Positions 55,357 to 64,000 of a stretch of DNA of 64,000 nucleotides are shown here, in pieces. The notes below the pieces were generated by a model that searched no databases, was not told the origin of the DNA, and saw nothing but the letters and a program-made list of their open reading frames with translations. How positions within the stretch are numbered: position 1 is the first letter of the stretch; each line of letters opens with the position of its first letter. The stretch is from Peptoniphilus senegalensis JC140 (GTDB lineage Bacteria > Bacillota > Clostridia > Tissierellales > Peptoniphilaceae): the NCBI RefSeq assembly GCF_000321025.1, contig NZ_HE610717.1, positions 125,371-189,370 on the forward strand. Direction: 5' to 3'. A program made the position numbers and the translations under genes.

Positions 55357-58300
55357 ATGAACAATAAAAAAGAAAAGCTAAACATTATTAGCTTACACAA
55401 GAAGGTAGCCTTAGGCTTATCAATTATAACAATGTTAGGAAGTGCACAACCAGTTTTTGCCTTTACACCAGCTAAAGATACGACAAAAAAAGAAATTATA
55501 AAAAAGGCTGATGAAATATTAAAAAATAAAGACGTTTTAAAGCACTTGCTTGGAACTAACTACCTAAGCGATAAAAATCCAACAGACTATAGACCAGGAA
55601 TTGGCTTAGAAGATTATGAAGAAAATGACCCAAAGGATTCTCAAATTTTAAATGAATATACCATAGAATCAACTCCATGGTACGCAATTTATTCCTTAGC
55701 ATCAAGAATAAAAGAAATTGCAAATTCTGTGGATGAAGACACTGCACAATATTTACTAAATCAACTAGATGATGTGCTTGCATTATATGCAATATCAAGT
55801 GATAATAGCCTTCAAGAAGATGGAGATTATAGTCTTAAAAATAACTTCAAAGCTGTAAAGGTACAATATTTGAGTAACGGAGATGGAAATCAAAACAAGT
55901 ATCAAATGACTGGAGAAGATATTCCAGAAATAACAGATCTTTTAGGTGAAGGTGAACTAACAAAGTGGGGAAATGAACTAGAACTCTTATTTGTTGCAAA
56001 TAAAAATAAGGTATCTAATATTAAATCAATGCTTGTTAATAAAGTTGCAGGCAAAGACATTATTGCACAAGTAGAAAGCTCCACAAATGATGTAAATCAA
56101 AAAGGATTAATTGCTATACCTATACCAGCAGAATTAAATGGATCAAGACTTGTAGTTGAAAACATGACATATATTGATAATACAGGTACAGAAAGAAGAA
56201 CTGGTACCTTTGGAATTGATATTAATTATAAAAATTTAAAAAAGACAAATGACAATACAAAACTATACGGAGAAAGGACAAAAAGAAGGATTAAGTATTG
56301 GATCAAAAGAGGAGAAATACTTTTATCATCAACATTAGATGCTGATGTTCCAAAAGATCAAGAAAGGGCAGCAAAAATAAAAGAAAGTATTAATAAGTTA
56401 CAAGAACTTAGAAATTCTGATAAGCCTTCTATGACTGAGGCATTAAAATATGCTCTACCTATTTATGAAACAGAAAATATCTTTACACTTCTTGAAATCT
56501 TAAATATGAAAATTGCAGAAGCTAGGGATGGTCTTGACAGTGGTTTCTATACAAGTGAAAAATATACAAAAGAAAGTATTGATAAATATAGAGAATATTT
56601 AGATGAGCTTGAAAGAACAGCTGCTGATAAAGAACTCGTTGATATAGTTTCAGCAATTAAAAAAATTGAAACAGCAAGTAATAATGGAACGCTAAAATAC
56701 AACACAGAAAAACTAGAAAAGCTTGTCAAACTAGCTGGAAAATATGAGCCTCAATATTATACAGAGGTAACTTATGGAGAAATGCTAACAGCTAAGGGCA
56801 AGGCAAGTGAATGGATTGAAAGAAACAAACTGTCTACACCTTCTATTGACGAAACTTCAACTTATTTATCAGTTCTTCAAAAGGCAATTGATGGACTTCA
56901 AGCAAAACCAGGTATAACACCCCCTGCAATTAATGAAGAAAATGGAAACAAAGAAAAAAAAGAAGAAGTTTACGAAGTTCAAGTTACAGATGTAAACAAT
57001 GATAAATTAAGACCACTACTTGATACAAAAGTAAAATATTATCCAAAGGAAAAGAAATTCATATTAAACTTTAAAAAAGTTAATGGCAACTTTGTTTGTG
57101 GATTATCTTATAGTGATGAAAACTTTACTGAAAAACCAGGAGAAATAATTTCCACAGACGGACAAGAAGATCGTCAAGATATTATTAAAGAAGTAGCTAT
57201 AAAAGATCCAAGTGTTTTTAGTAATTCTATATATGTTAATACAAAGTACTATAACGGAAACATGATGGGGGTCGAAGACTTAAGATCTATAAAAATTTCT
57301 TTAGATCTAGATAATAAAAAACTTATTGCTGGAGAAGCTGAGGAAAAAGAAGAGTTTTCAAAGGAACCATATGAAGTTAGCTTTGAATGTAAAAATCAAA
57401 ACTCAAATGAAAAAACTTATATGGAAAAATATATTTCTCCAAAAGCTATCTACGATCCAGTTAATAAGAAAATCAAGTTTTTAGCAACACCTGAAATCGA
57501 AGGAAATATTGTAAAGTCTTATGTGAAAGATATTCAATCTGCAATCAAGGGAATCCTAGATTCCGTTCCAAATAAAAAGGAAGAAATGACCATTCTAAAT
57601 CCACAAGGAAATCAAGAAGTGGGATTTGTTCCAAAGGAATTTGAAATACCATTTGACATTGATAAGGATGAAAAAATAGTTGTATCAGCTGATGTTTATG
57701 ATTCTGCTAGCAGCAAAAAGGATAAAATGGAACATGACTCTATATGGATTTATGTTAAAAATTCCAAGAGGAAGACAACTAAGGAAGAACTTGCAGAAAT
57801 TAAAAACTTATTAAAAGTTAGGGTTGACTACCTAAGAGAAGACTACAAGAAAGTAAAAGGAATTTTACCAGAAAATTTAGTAGTGAACAAAAACATAGTT
57901 AGGGGAAATGACGAAATACTAACTAAGGATCAAAAAAATAATCCGACACTACAAGAAGAGAAAACAGTAAATATTAAAAATACAATTGAAGACTTGCTGA
58001 ATAGAGTAGGTACTATTGACGAAAATACTAATATAAAAGCAGAGGATGCTAAGGCAAAAATTAAAGAATTAAGCACTTATGCTAGAGCAATTGAACCATG
58101 GGTTGATTTTAAAAATGCACTTGAGTTTGAAGACAGTATAAGTAAGTACGAAGCAACTGGTAGATTTACATCTGAATCTATTAATGAAGCTAAACAAACA
58201 TTAAACAATTTAAAAGAAGACAAGCCGATGACTCTTGAAGAAGTAAACAAGGCTAGGACTGAAATAAATAGAATTTATGATAAGTTGAGATTAAATCCGG

Positions 58301-61300
58301 AAAAACTTCAAGGCCTAGTAAATGATGCAGAAGCAAAGTTAAAAGAAAAAGATAAGTATAGCTCTAATTCTTTAAAGGCATTAGATGAAACTCTCAATGG
58401 TTACAAAGAAAAAGAATTAATTTACAAGGGTCAAAATGGAATAGTTAAATACAAGATATATAAGAGTGCAAAAGCCTTTTTAACTGATATGACAAAGAGC
58501 CCTACCCTAAAAGAATATAAGGAAAGTAACCTAAAATCATTTGAAGGAAGTTTTGTAGAGGAAAAGGGTGGCTTAAATTTAGATATTGCTATTTATGACT
58601 ACTGGTGTGGAAGATTAGAAAGTGATATTAAAAACCTAAAGGCCAAGAGTAATGAAAAAGTTAATAGAGATGAATTATTAGCAAGGATTGAAGAAGCCGA
58701 AAAGTTAGAAAAAGGGAAAAAATCTAAACTAGCCTTCCAGGAATTAAAAGCTGCCATCGAAGATGCTAAGTCTAAACAATTCTCAGAAGATCAAACTGAA
58801 ATAGACAAGGCAAAAGATAAACTAGCAGATGCTATAAGTAAGTTTAAAAATTCTCCAGAAATTAGCGTTGACGAACTACAAGCTGTAATAAGTAGGGCTG
58901 AAAAAATAAACAAGAATAAAAAATCACAAGAAAACTTCCAAAAATTAATTGACGAAATAAATAAGGCTAAGGAAGCTTTAAAGAGTGAAAGCCAAGAAAC
59001 TATAGAAAATGCAAAAATTGCTTTAGAAAAAGCGATAAAAGATTTTGAAGATTCAGACGATGAAATTGATGCATCAGAAAGTGACTTAAGAACAGTTAAT
59101 GTAAAACTCATGAATGCCAAGGAAGAGAAAGAATCTATGGCTAAAGACGTTCTTTGGAATAAGGCTAAGCTATCAAAAATTAATGGAAAAGATTTTATAG
59201 AAGTGAAATTTGTACCTATGATGAACTTCCCAAATATGTCACAAAGAAGTGCAGAAAATTCTCAACAAAATATTCCAAGAGTTTTTGGAGCTGTTACAGA
59301 AGTTAAGTACGAAGATAATGGACAAATGAAATTGGCTGAAGTTATTAAGTCCGAAAAAATTACTGTAGGAACTCGTGAAGTTAATTCACCAACTCTTGTT
59401 AGAATTCCTGTTACTGAAGGTAAAAGTGATATAAAGTTAAATCTTAAGTATTATGCTGATTTAATGGGAAACGGTCAAGGAGCTGGAGAACATAATCCTG
59501 ATGCTAGATTGAGAATAGATTGGAATTCTAAGGTAGATGGATTTAATAATAATGAGTACAACGTTGACAAGGGTCAACTAATTGAATTGATTGAATCCTT
59601 AAATCCAACAACAAGCCTAGAAGGAATAAGCGATGCCCTAAAGAATAAGATGCAAGATGAAATCAACAAGGCAAAAGCTGTTGAAAAGAATGGAGCATCT
59701 AGTCAAGATGATGTTAAAAAAGCTTATGAAAATTTAGCTAAGGCTGCAGAGGCTATTGTTATAGCAAATAATCTTATAAAAACAGAAATCGTACAAGCAG
59801 AATCCAATCTAAAATCTGATACAGAATCAAAAAAATATACTCCTGAATCCTTAAAGAAAGTTAAGGAACTTATAGAAAACACAAAGTCTGCTTTAAAAGT
59901 AGAAAGTGATGTAGAAAGAATTAAAGAATTAGATAGGGGAATTAAAAATATTTCTGATCTTTTAAGATATGATATGACAGAACTTAATAAGAAGATATCT
60001 GAAGCTGAGGAAATGATTAAGAATAATAAGATTAAGGCAGAAGGAAAGGATTCTTTACAAGCAGCTATAAATGAAGCTAAATCCTATATCAAAGAACACG
60101 ACAGTAAGGGAACAAGAGCAGGAGACAAGAGAGCAGATTTAACTTCAAATATTGATAAACTAATTGCTAAATCAAAGACAAATGAGGGACAAGAAGTTCT
60201 TGACAAGTCTTCTCTAGACAACAAATTAGCTGAAGCTAAAAATATTCAAAAGGCTAATAAAAAGCAAGAAGCTTTCGATAAACTACAACAAGCAATTTCT
60301 GAAGTAGAAAGTTCAAAAGATTCTATTAATAGTAAAGAAGCACTAGAAGCAGCTGTTGCTAAACTTGATGCAGCAATCAGTGAATTTAATAATAGTGAAA
60401 ATGAAGTTAAATTAAATAAAGATGCATTAGAAGCAAAGATAAGAGAGGCAGAAGGACTATCTAAAGAAGGTAAATCAGAAGATGCTATTTCAAATCTTGA
60501 AGCAGCAATTAATATTGCCAAAGCTAAGATGAATGCAGCAATTACTCAAGAAGATATAACAAAAGCTTTTGATGACCTTAATAATGCAATAGAATCCTTT
60601 AACAAGGCAAAAGCACCAGAAGCAAAAGTTGAAAAAGCTATATATAAAGTGCCTGTTAAATTTATTAGGACAAATGGTGAAAATTTACCAATGGGTGGAG
60701 ATACTCTTGTAGAAACAGCTACACTTGAAGTTAATGGAGATGTTAAAAAACTTAGAATAAAATTACAAGTATCTCCATCTTTGAATGCATATATAGAAAA
60801 ATTGTCTGTTAGTAAAACAGATGATACTGAAATTGGAGAACCTGTTCTTTCACCAGAAGGAAATAGGCCAGCTGAATATCTAATAGATGTAAGTGACAAA
60901 GATACAAATGCTATCGAAAACATTCTAGTTGGAATAAAAGTTGATCTTATGCCAATGAAAGTTGAGGCTTATATAAATGCTGATTTTGCTAACAAATCTT
61001 TAGTTGAAGGCAGTCAAGGAGAAAGCAAGCCTCAAATTGATAAGTCTGAATTAAGAAAATTAGTTGCAGAAATTGCAGGCATGGATTTAGGAAAATATAA
61101 TCAAGAATCCAAGTCCAATTTATTAACAGCTTTAGATGCTGCGAACCAAGTTTTATCAGATGACAATGCTAAGGAAAGAGATGTAAATAGAGTACTAGAA
61201 CAATTAAAACAAGCTAAGAATGCTTTAGTTGAAAATAAAACTAATCCTCAAGTAGAAAAAGTTAATAAAGATGAATTAAGAGCAAAAATTAATGAAGCAG

Positions 61301-62910
61301 AAGCAAAGAATGCTCAAGAATTTACTGAAGATTCATTCAATAATCTTAAGACTAAATTGGATGAAGCTAAAAACATCCTAAATAAGACAGATGCAAAACA
61401 AGTGGAAGTAAACACAGCAAAAACTAACTTAGAAAATGCAATAAATAGTCTTAAGAAGAAGCAAACTCCGGCTCCAAATCAAGTTGATAAATCAGGTTTA
61501 CAGGATTTAATTAGTAAAGCTAACAAAATATCAACAATCCAATATACAGATGACAGTGTCATAGCTTTTAAAGAAGCATTAAAAAATGCTAATAAGGTTA
61601 ACAATGATACTAATGCTAAACAAGATGATGTAAATTCAGCTAAAAATAGACTTGACATTGCTATGAACAACTTGAAGAAAAAGGTAAATAAAGTTGATTT
61701 AGGTATTCTAATTGCAGAATGTAACCGTATAAAAGAAGATGACTTTGAATATGACTATAATATGAGAGAATTTAACAAAGTTCTTAGAGAAGCAAAGGAC
61801 GTTTACAATTCATCAAACTCTAATCAAGATCAAGTTGATAATGCTCTGAGAAATCTGTCTATAGCAAAATCAAACTTAGTTGCTAAGAAGAAGGGGCATA
61901 TACTTTATGAAGTGCCAGTTAGAGTTCAAAAACCAAGTGGTGGAGAATCTATGGCTAATAAGGTTATAAATCCAAAAGCAACTGTTGAAGAAAACAATGG
62001 TAGGTTCACTTATACTGTTCAATTTGGAAAATTAACTATTGGAGATAAAACAGCTGGTGTAGATACTTTATATATCTATGATGGAGGATCTAAGTTTGCT
62101 GCAACTAGGGGAGCAAATGGAACGTTCTCTTGGACAAGCAATTCAAAGGTTACTAGTCAAAGAGTGTCATTTAAAGTTAGTGCCATGCCATCAGATCAAG
62201 ACGCAATTCTTATGTTCTCATGGGGTGGAGCTAGGGAAACTAAAACATCAAATAATAATTTCTTTAACAATATGGCACCAAATAGAAAAATAGAACTTCC
62301 TAAGAAAGTTGATGAAAATAAAAAATTAGAAGAAAAGAAAAATATTGAAAATAAATTAAATAATTCTACACAATTTAGTGACACTAAGGGCCATTGGGCT
62401 AAGACTGCTATTGATTATGTTGTAAGCAAGGGTTATTTCTACGGACTTAGCAAGACAGAGTTTGGACCTAACAAGTCTATAACAAGAGGACAATTTGTAA
62501 GTGTTCTTGGAAGAATGTTAAATGTCAATGTAAATGACTACAAGGACCAAAACTTCAAAGATGTGAAGTCAGGAATGTACTACAGTCCTTATATTGCTTG
62601 GGCAAATAAAGTTGGAATAGTTTCAGGGATAGGTCAAGGGAACTTTGCTCCTGATAAAGAACTAACTAGAGAAGAGATGGCTGTAATGATGACTAAATTC
62701 TTAAAGCTATCAGGCAAAAATCTCAAGGCAAAGGGCAAAGCTGATGGATTCAAAGATGATGCAAAGATTCAAGGCTGGGCTAAGGATTCTGTAAAGGAAA
62801 TGGCAAGCCTTGGACTTGTAAGTGGTATGGGTGATGGTAACTTTGCTCCTAAGTCACCATTCACTAGGGCACAAGTTGCTCAAGTTCTTTACAACATTGA
62901 TCACAATTAA
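55357..62910 (+). CDS. Giant NEAT/FIVAR/SLH surface protein
   Basis: A 2517-residue exported protein with a signal peptide (about 1-35). Two NEAT-like regions without the SM motif (about 537-655 and 670-803) are followed by three clearer NEAT domains. These have candidate ligand pairs M1261/M1370, M1779/M1865 or M1867, and M2199/M2277. Between them are long helical, Lys/Glu/Ala-rich FIVAR-type repeats (notably 860-1240, 1400-1760, 1890-2175). Three SLH domains (about 2339-2517) bind it to the cell wall instead of an LPXTG signal. It would be the outermost heme collector. The region before 537 has no clear family. Confidence 0.85.
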   Translation: MNNKKEKLNIISLHKKVALGLSIITMLGSAQPVFAFTPAKDTTKKEIIKKADEILKNKDVLKHLLGTNYLSDKNPTDYRPGIGLEDYEENDPKDSQILNEYTIESTPWYAIYSLASRIKEIANSVDEDTAQYLLNQLDDVLALYAISSDNSLQEDGDYSLKNNFKAVKVQYLSNGDGNQNKYQMTGEDIPEITDLLGEGELTKWGNELELLFVANKNKVSNIKSMLVNKVAGKDIIAQVESSTNDVNQKGLIAIPIPAELNGSRLVVENMTYIDNTGTERRTGTFGIDINYKNLKKTNDNTKLYGERTKRRIKYWIKRGEILLSSTLDADVPKDQERAAKIKESINKLQELRNSDKPSMTEALKYALPIYETENIFTLLEILNMKIAEARDGLDSGFYTSEKYTKESIDKYREYLDELERTAADKELVDIVSAIKKIETASNNGTLKYNTEKLEKLVKLAGKYEPQYYTEVTYGEMLTAKGKASEWIERNKLSTPSIDETSTYLSVLQKAIDGLQAKPGITPPAINEENGNKEKKEEVYEVQVTDVNNDKLRPLLDTKVKYYPKEKKFILNFKKVNGNFVCGLSYSDENFTEKPGEIISTDGQEDRQDIIKEVAIKDPSVFSNSIYVNTKYYNGNMMGVEDLRSIKISLDLDNKKLIAGEAEEKEEFSKEPYEVSFECKNQNSNEKTYMEKYISPKAIYDPVNKKIKFLATPEIEGNIVKSYVKDIQSAIKGILDSVPNKKEEMTILNPQGNQEVGFVPKEFEIPFDIDKDEKIVVSADVYDSASSKKDKMEHDSIWIYVKNSKRKTTKEELAEIKNLLKVRVDYLREDYKKVKGILPENLVVNKNIVRGNDEILTKDQKNNPTLQEEKTVNIKNTIEDLLNRVGTIDENTNIKAEDAKAKIKELSTYARAIEPWVDFKNALEFEDSISKYEATGRFTSESINEAKQTLNNLKEDKPMTLEEVNKARTEINRIYDKLRLNPEKLQGLVNDAEAKLKEKDKYSSNSLKALDETLNGYKEKELIYKGQNGIVKYKIYKSAKAFLTDMTKSPTLKEYKESNLKSFEGSFVEEKGGLNLDIAIYDYWCGRLESDIKNLKAKSNEKVNRDELLARIEEAEKLEKGKKSKLAFQELKAAIEDAKSKQFSEDQTEIDKAKDKLADAISKFKNSPEISVDELQAVISRAEKINKNKKSQENFQKLIDEINKAKEALKSESQETIENAKIALEKAIKDFEDSDDEIDASESDLRTVNVKLMNAKEEKESMAKDVLWNKAKLSKINGKDFIEVKFVPMMNFPNMSQRSAENSQQNIPRVFGAVTEVKYEDNGQMKLAEVIKSEKITVGTREVNSPTLVRIPVTEGKSDIKLNLKYYADLMGNGQGAGEHNPDARLRIDWNSKVDGFNNNEYNVDKGQLIELIESLNPTTSLEGISDALKNKMQDEINKAKAVEKNGASSQDDVKKAYENLAKAAEAIVIANNLIKTEIVQAESNLKSDTESKKYTPESLKKVKELIENTKSALKVESDVERIKELDRGIKNISDLLRYDMTELNKKISEAEEMIKNNKIKAEGKDSLQAAINEAKSYIKEHDSKGTRAGDKRADLTSNIDKLIAKSKTNEGQEVLDKSSLDNKLAEAKNIQKANKKQEAFDKLQQAISEVESSKDSINSKEALEAAVAKLDAAISEFNNSENEVKLNKDALEAKIREAEGLSKEGKSEDAISNLEAAINIAKAKMNAAITQEDITKAFDDLNNAIESFNKAKAPEAKVEKAIYKVPVKFIRTNGENLPMGGDTLVETATLEVNGDVKKLRIKLQVSPSLNAYIEKLSVSKTDDTEIGEPVLSPEGNRPAEYLIDVSDKDTNAIENILVGIKVDLMPMKVEAYINADFANKSLVEGSQGESKPQIDKSELRKLVAEIAGMDLGKYNQESKSNLLTALDAANQVLSDDNAKERDVNRVLEQLKQAKNALVENKTNPQVEKVNKDELRAKINEAEAKNAQEFTEDSFNNLKTKLDEAKNILNKTDAKQVEVNTAKTNLENAINSLKKKQTPAPNQVDKSGLQDLISKANKISTIQYTDDSVIAFKEALKNANKVNNDTNAKQDDVNSAKNRLDIAMNNLKKKVNKVDLGILIAECNRIKEDDFEYDYNMREFNKVLREAKDVYNSSNSNQDQVDNALRNLSIAKSNLVAKKKGHILYEVPVRVQKPSGGESMANKVINPKATVEENNGRFTYTVQFGKLTIGDKTAGVDTLYIYDGGSKFAATRGANGTFSWTSNSKVTSQRVSFKVSAMPSDQDAILMFSWGGARETKTSNNNFFNNMAPNRKIELPKKVDENKKLEEKKNIENKLNNSTQFSDTKGHWAKTAIDYVVSKGYFYGLSKTEFGPNKSITRGQFVSVLGRMLNVNVNDYKDQNFKDVKSGMYYSPYIAWANKVGIVSGIGQGNFAPDKELTREEMAVMMTKFLKLSGKNLKAKGKADGFKDDAKIQGWAKDSVKEMASLGLVSGMGDGNFAPKSPFTRAQVAQVLYNIDHN

Positions 62911-62925
62911 TTTTAGTTAGTATGC

Positions 62926-62956
62926 TAGAGGGATGGTCCTTAAGGGCATCCCTCTA
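62926..62956 (+). other. Strong hairpin without T tract
   Basis: A perfect 10-bp stem TAGAGGGATG (62926-62935) / CATCCCTCTA (62947-62956) whose loop holds the palindrome CCTTAAGG. It lies between the giant NEAT gene and the last gene. It is followed by TGATAATG, not by Ts, so it is not a standard terminator. It may stabilise the mRNA end or hinder read-through translation. Confidence 0.6.
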
Positions 62957-62976
62957 TGATAATGAAGAGGTGTTAT

Positions 62977-63849
62977 ATGAAAAAAATATTTTTATCACTT
63001 TTATTGGCAATGCTTTTAATTCCAAATGCAATTTTTGCCGCTAGTAAGTATGAAGTACCTGTCAAGCTTGAAAAGTTTGGTGAGCCTGGCAAAGAATCTA
63101 TGGGAAATTCTTCTTTAAAACCCTTTGCTGATGTTGAAGAAAAAGATGGCAAAGTCATTTATAAGATATATTTAAAAAATATTGAGTTTATGAATATGGA
63201 AGGAGAGCTTACTAATTTCTTCGTATATGAAGGAGACAAGGATTCTACTAGGGTAGAAACTAAACAAAGTTCAATTGATGGTGAATATAAAAAAATGCAC
63301 GAGTTTGAAAGAACAAATCCAAAGGAAGATCAAATTCTTGTTGCAGTTTGGGTTGATGCTATGGATGCTATTGCTGGTGGTGGAAAGGGTTCAGGAGAAC
63401 AAAAGGCTTACCTAAAATTTGACTGGGCTAATGCTAAGACCATGGAAGCTAAGGATTCTAAAGTTGAAAATAAGAATAAGGCAAAGTCTGAAAAGTCTTC
63501 CCCTAACTCTGAGATAAAAATTCTTGTTTCAGATAAGGAAATAAAACCAGAGACGCCAGTTTACATTGAAAATGGAAGGACAATGGTTCCACTAAGGTTT
63601 ATCTCTGAAGCTCTTGGCGAAAAAGTTGATTGGAAGGCTGATACAAAAACTGTTCTCATTGGAGATAACAAGGCAAGTCTTGTAATTGGCGAAAAAGAAA
63701 TTGAAGCGAATGGAAAGAAAATTGTAATTGATTCTCCAGCAGTTATTAAGAACTCAAGGACTTTCGTACCCCTAAGAGCAATTTCTGAAATATTAGGATC
63801 TAAAGTAGATTGGGATTCTTCAACAAGAACTGTAAAGATAAGTAAATAA
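62977..63849 (+). CDS. NEAT protein with copper-amine-oxidase N-terminal-like domain
   Basis: A 290-residue exported protein. A signal peptide (1-22) is followed by a NEAT domain (about 24-155) with KYEVPVKLEKFG, GKESMGNSSL and VAVWVDAMDAI; M42 and M129 are candidate ligands. A short linker precedes a tandem Cu_amine_oxidN1-type region (about 178-290) with the repeated phrase NGRTMVPLRFISEALG and NSRTFVPLRAISEILG, a surface module found in many anaerobes. There is no membrane helix or LPXTG. The ATG at 62977 has AGAGGTG upstream; an ATG at 62956 overlaps the hairpin. Confidence 0.88.
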   Translation: MKKIFLSLLLAMLLIPNAIFAASKYEVPVKLEKFGEPGKESMGNSSLKPFADVEEKDGKVIYKIYLKNIEFMNMEGELTNFFVYEGDKDSTRVETKQSSIDGEYKKMHEFERTNPKEDQILVAVWVDAMDAIAGGGKGSGEQKAYLKFDWANAKTMEAKDSKVENKNKAKSEKSSPNSEIKILVSDKEIKPETPVYIENGRTMVPLRFISEALGEKVDWKADTKTVLIGDNKASLVIGEKEIEANGKKIVIDSPAVIKNSRTFVPLRAISEILGSKVDWDSSTRTVKISK

Positions 63850-63857
63850 TTTTTATA

Positions 63858-63892
63858 AATCTCTCATAATAATTTTTATGGGGGATTTTTTT
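63858..63892 (+). terminator. Terminator at the end of the heme locus
   Basis: The stem AATCTCTCAT (63858-63867) / ATGGGGGATT (63878-63887), with G-T pairs, is followed by six to seven Ts. The last 108 bases of the window are AT-rich and hold no gene that I can see. Confidence 0.8.
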
Positions 63893-64000
63893 GAAAAAAA
63901 TATAACATTAAGAAAGATAGGAATAAAAATCTTATTTACTTGCAATATCTATTGAAAGAAATAAAAAAAGCAAAGCACACTATATATTAATTTTATTTTA

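Noticed and set aside
58791..59120. Long reverse-strand reading frames inside the giant NEAT gene
   Set aside because: They are mirror images of the Lys/Glu/Ala-rich coding frame, give Ser/Leu/Phe-rich products and lack ribosome binding sites.
58650..61900. Tandem DNA repeats or a CRISPR array
   Set aside because: The similarity is at the protein level (FIVAR-type helices); I see no identical DNA repeats with regular unique spacers.
62926..62956. Rho-independent terminator after the giant NEAT gene
   Set aside because: The stem is strong but no T run follows it.
49773..63849. Sortase-anchored (LPXTG or NPQTN) NEAT proteins as in the Isd system
   Set aside because: None of the NEAT proteins ends with a sorting motif; they end in membrane helices, SLH domains or a Cu_amine_oxidN1-type module.
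1..64000. tRNA, rRNA, CRISPR or complete insertion sequence
   Set aside because: No cloverleaf, rRNA segment, repeat-spacer array or transposase gene was recognised on reading both strands.

Overview
The window is a contiguous piece of a low-GC, Gram-positive (Firmicutes-type) chromosome. Evidence is the AT-rich coding sequence, strong GGAGG ribosome binding sites, TTGACA/TATAAT promoters, a CIRCE/HrcA heat-shock operon, a T-box leader on ileS and a Firmicutes gene order (holA-rpsT, hrcA-grpE-dnaK-dnaJ-prmA-rsmE-mtaB, tmcAL-ackA-yceD-rpmF). The small dense genome style, SLH surface anchoring, oxygen-independent enzymes and lack of the spore genes that usually sit between rpsT and lepA suggest a non-sporulating anaerobic coccus of the Peptoniphilaceae type (Peptoniphilus, Anaerococcus, Finegoldia or Parvimonas relatives). 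That placement is an inference from gene style, not a search.

Layout. 1-5.5 kb: dipeptidase pepD, small acidic and conserved hypothetical genes, a radical-SAM protein, a tiny membrane ORF and a reverse-strand protein that looks like a catalytically dead AlaRS/AlaX editing protein. 5.5-21.5 kb: comEC, holA, rpsT, then a reverse block lepB-lepA-hemW, then the heat-shock operon hrcA-grpE-dnaK, dnaJ, the RNA/protein modification genes prmA, rsmE, mtaB, a DUF1284 gene and a HIT hydrolase. 21.6-28.6 kb: a YfjL-like membrane protein, tmcAL, ackA, yceD-rpmF, a NusG-II protein with a Gx transporter, maf, radC and an SGNH hydrolase. 28.6-32 kb: a cassette of a PilO/GspM-like membrane protein followed by four prepilin-like proteins. 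32-44.8 kb: efp, a CD1247-like acidic protein, pyrC, a DUF4153 membrane protein, a His/Cys-tailed protein, a CBS/DRTGG-type Mn pyrophosphatase, an HI0933-type flavoprotein, a SAF-domain dehydrogenase, an Rrf2 regulator, and the T-box plus an eukaryote-like type 2 isoleucyl-tRNA synthetase.

44.8-63.9 kb is the most distinctive region: a complete surface-to-cytoplasm heme acquisition system. In order it has a DUF454 membrane protein, a heterodimeric CydDC-like ABC exporter pair, a DtxR-like regulator with an unfamiliar C-terminal half, a membrane-anchored NEAT protein, a clear homologue of streptococcal Shp, a heme-binding lipoprotein with the HtsA ligand residues Met79 and His229, its permease and ATPase, a Flavodoxin_3/BilS-like flavodoxin, a 2517-residue surface protein with NEAT domains, long FIVAR-type helical repeats and three SLH domains, and a NEAT protein fused to a copper-amine-oxidase N-terminal-like domain. 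The order Shp-HtsA-HtsB-HtsC equals that of the Streptococcus pyogenes hts/sia operon, but surface anchoring is by SLH and membrane segments rather than by sortase. Nearly all NEAT domains carry two spaced methionines at the Shp ligand positions rather than the IsdA-type YxxxY. Three copies of a TTAAC-N4-GTTAA-like palindrome lie upstream of the exporter genes and around the regulator/NEAT junction and may be the operators of the regulator.
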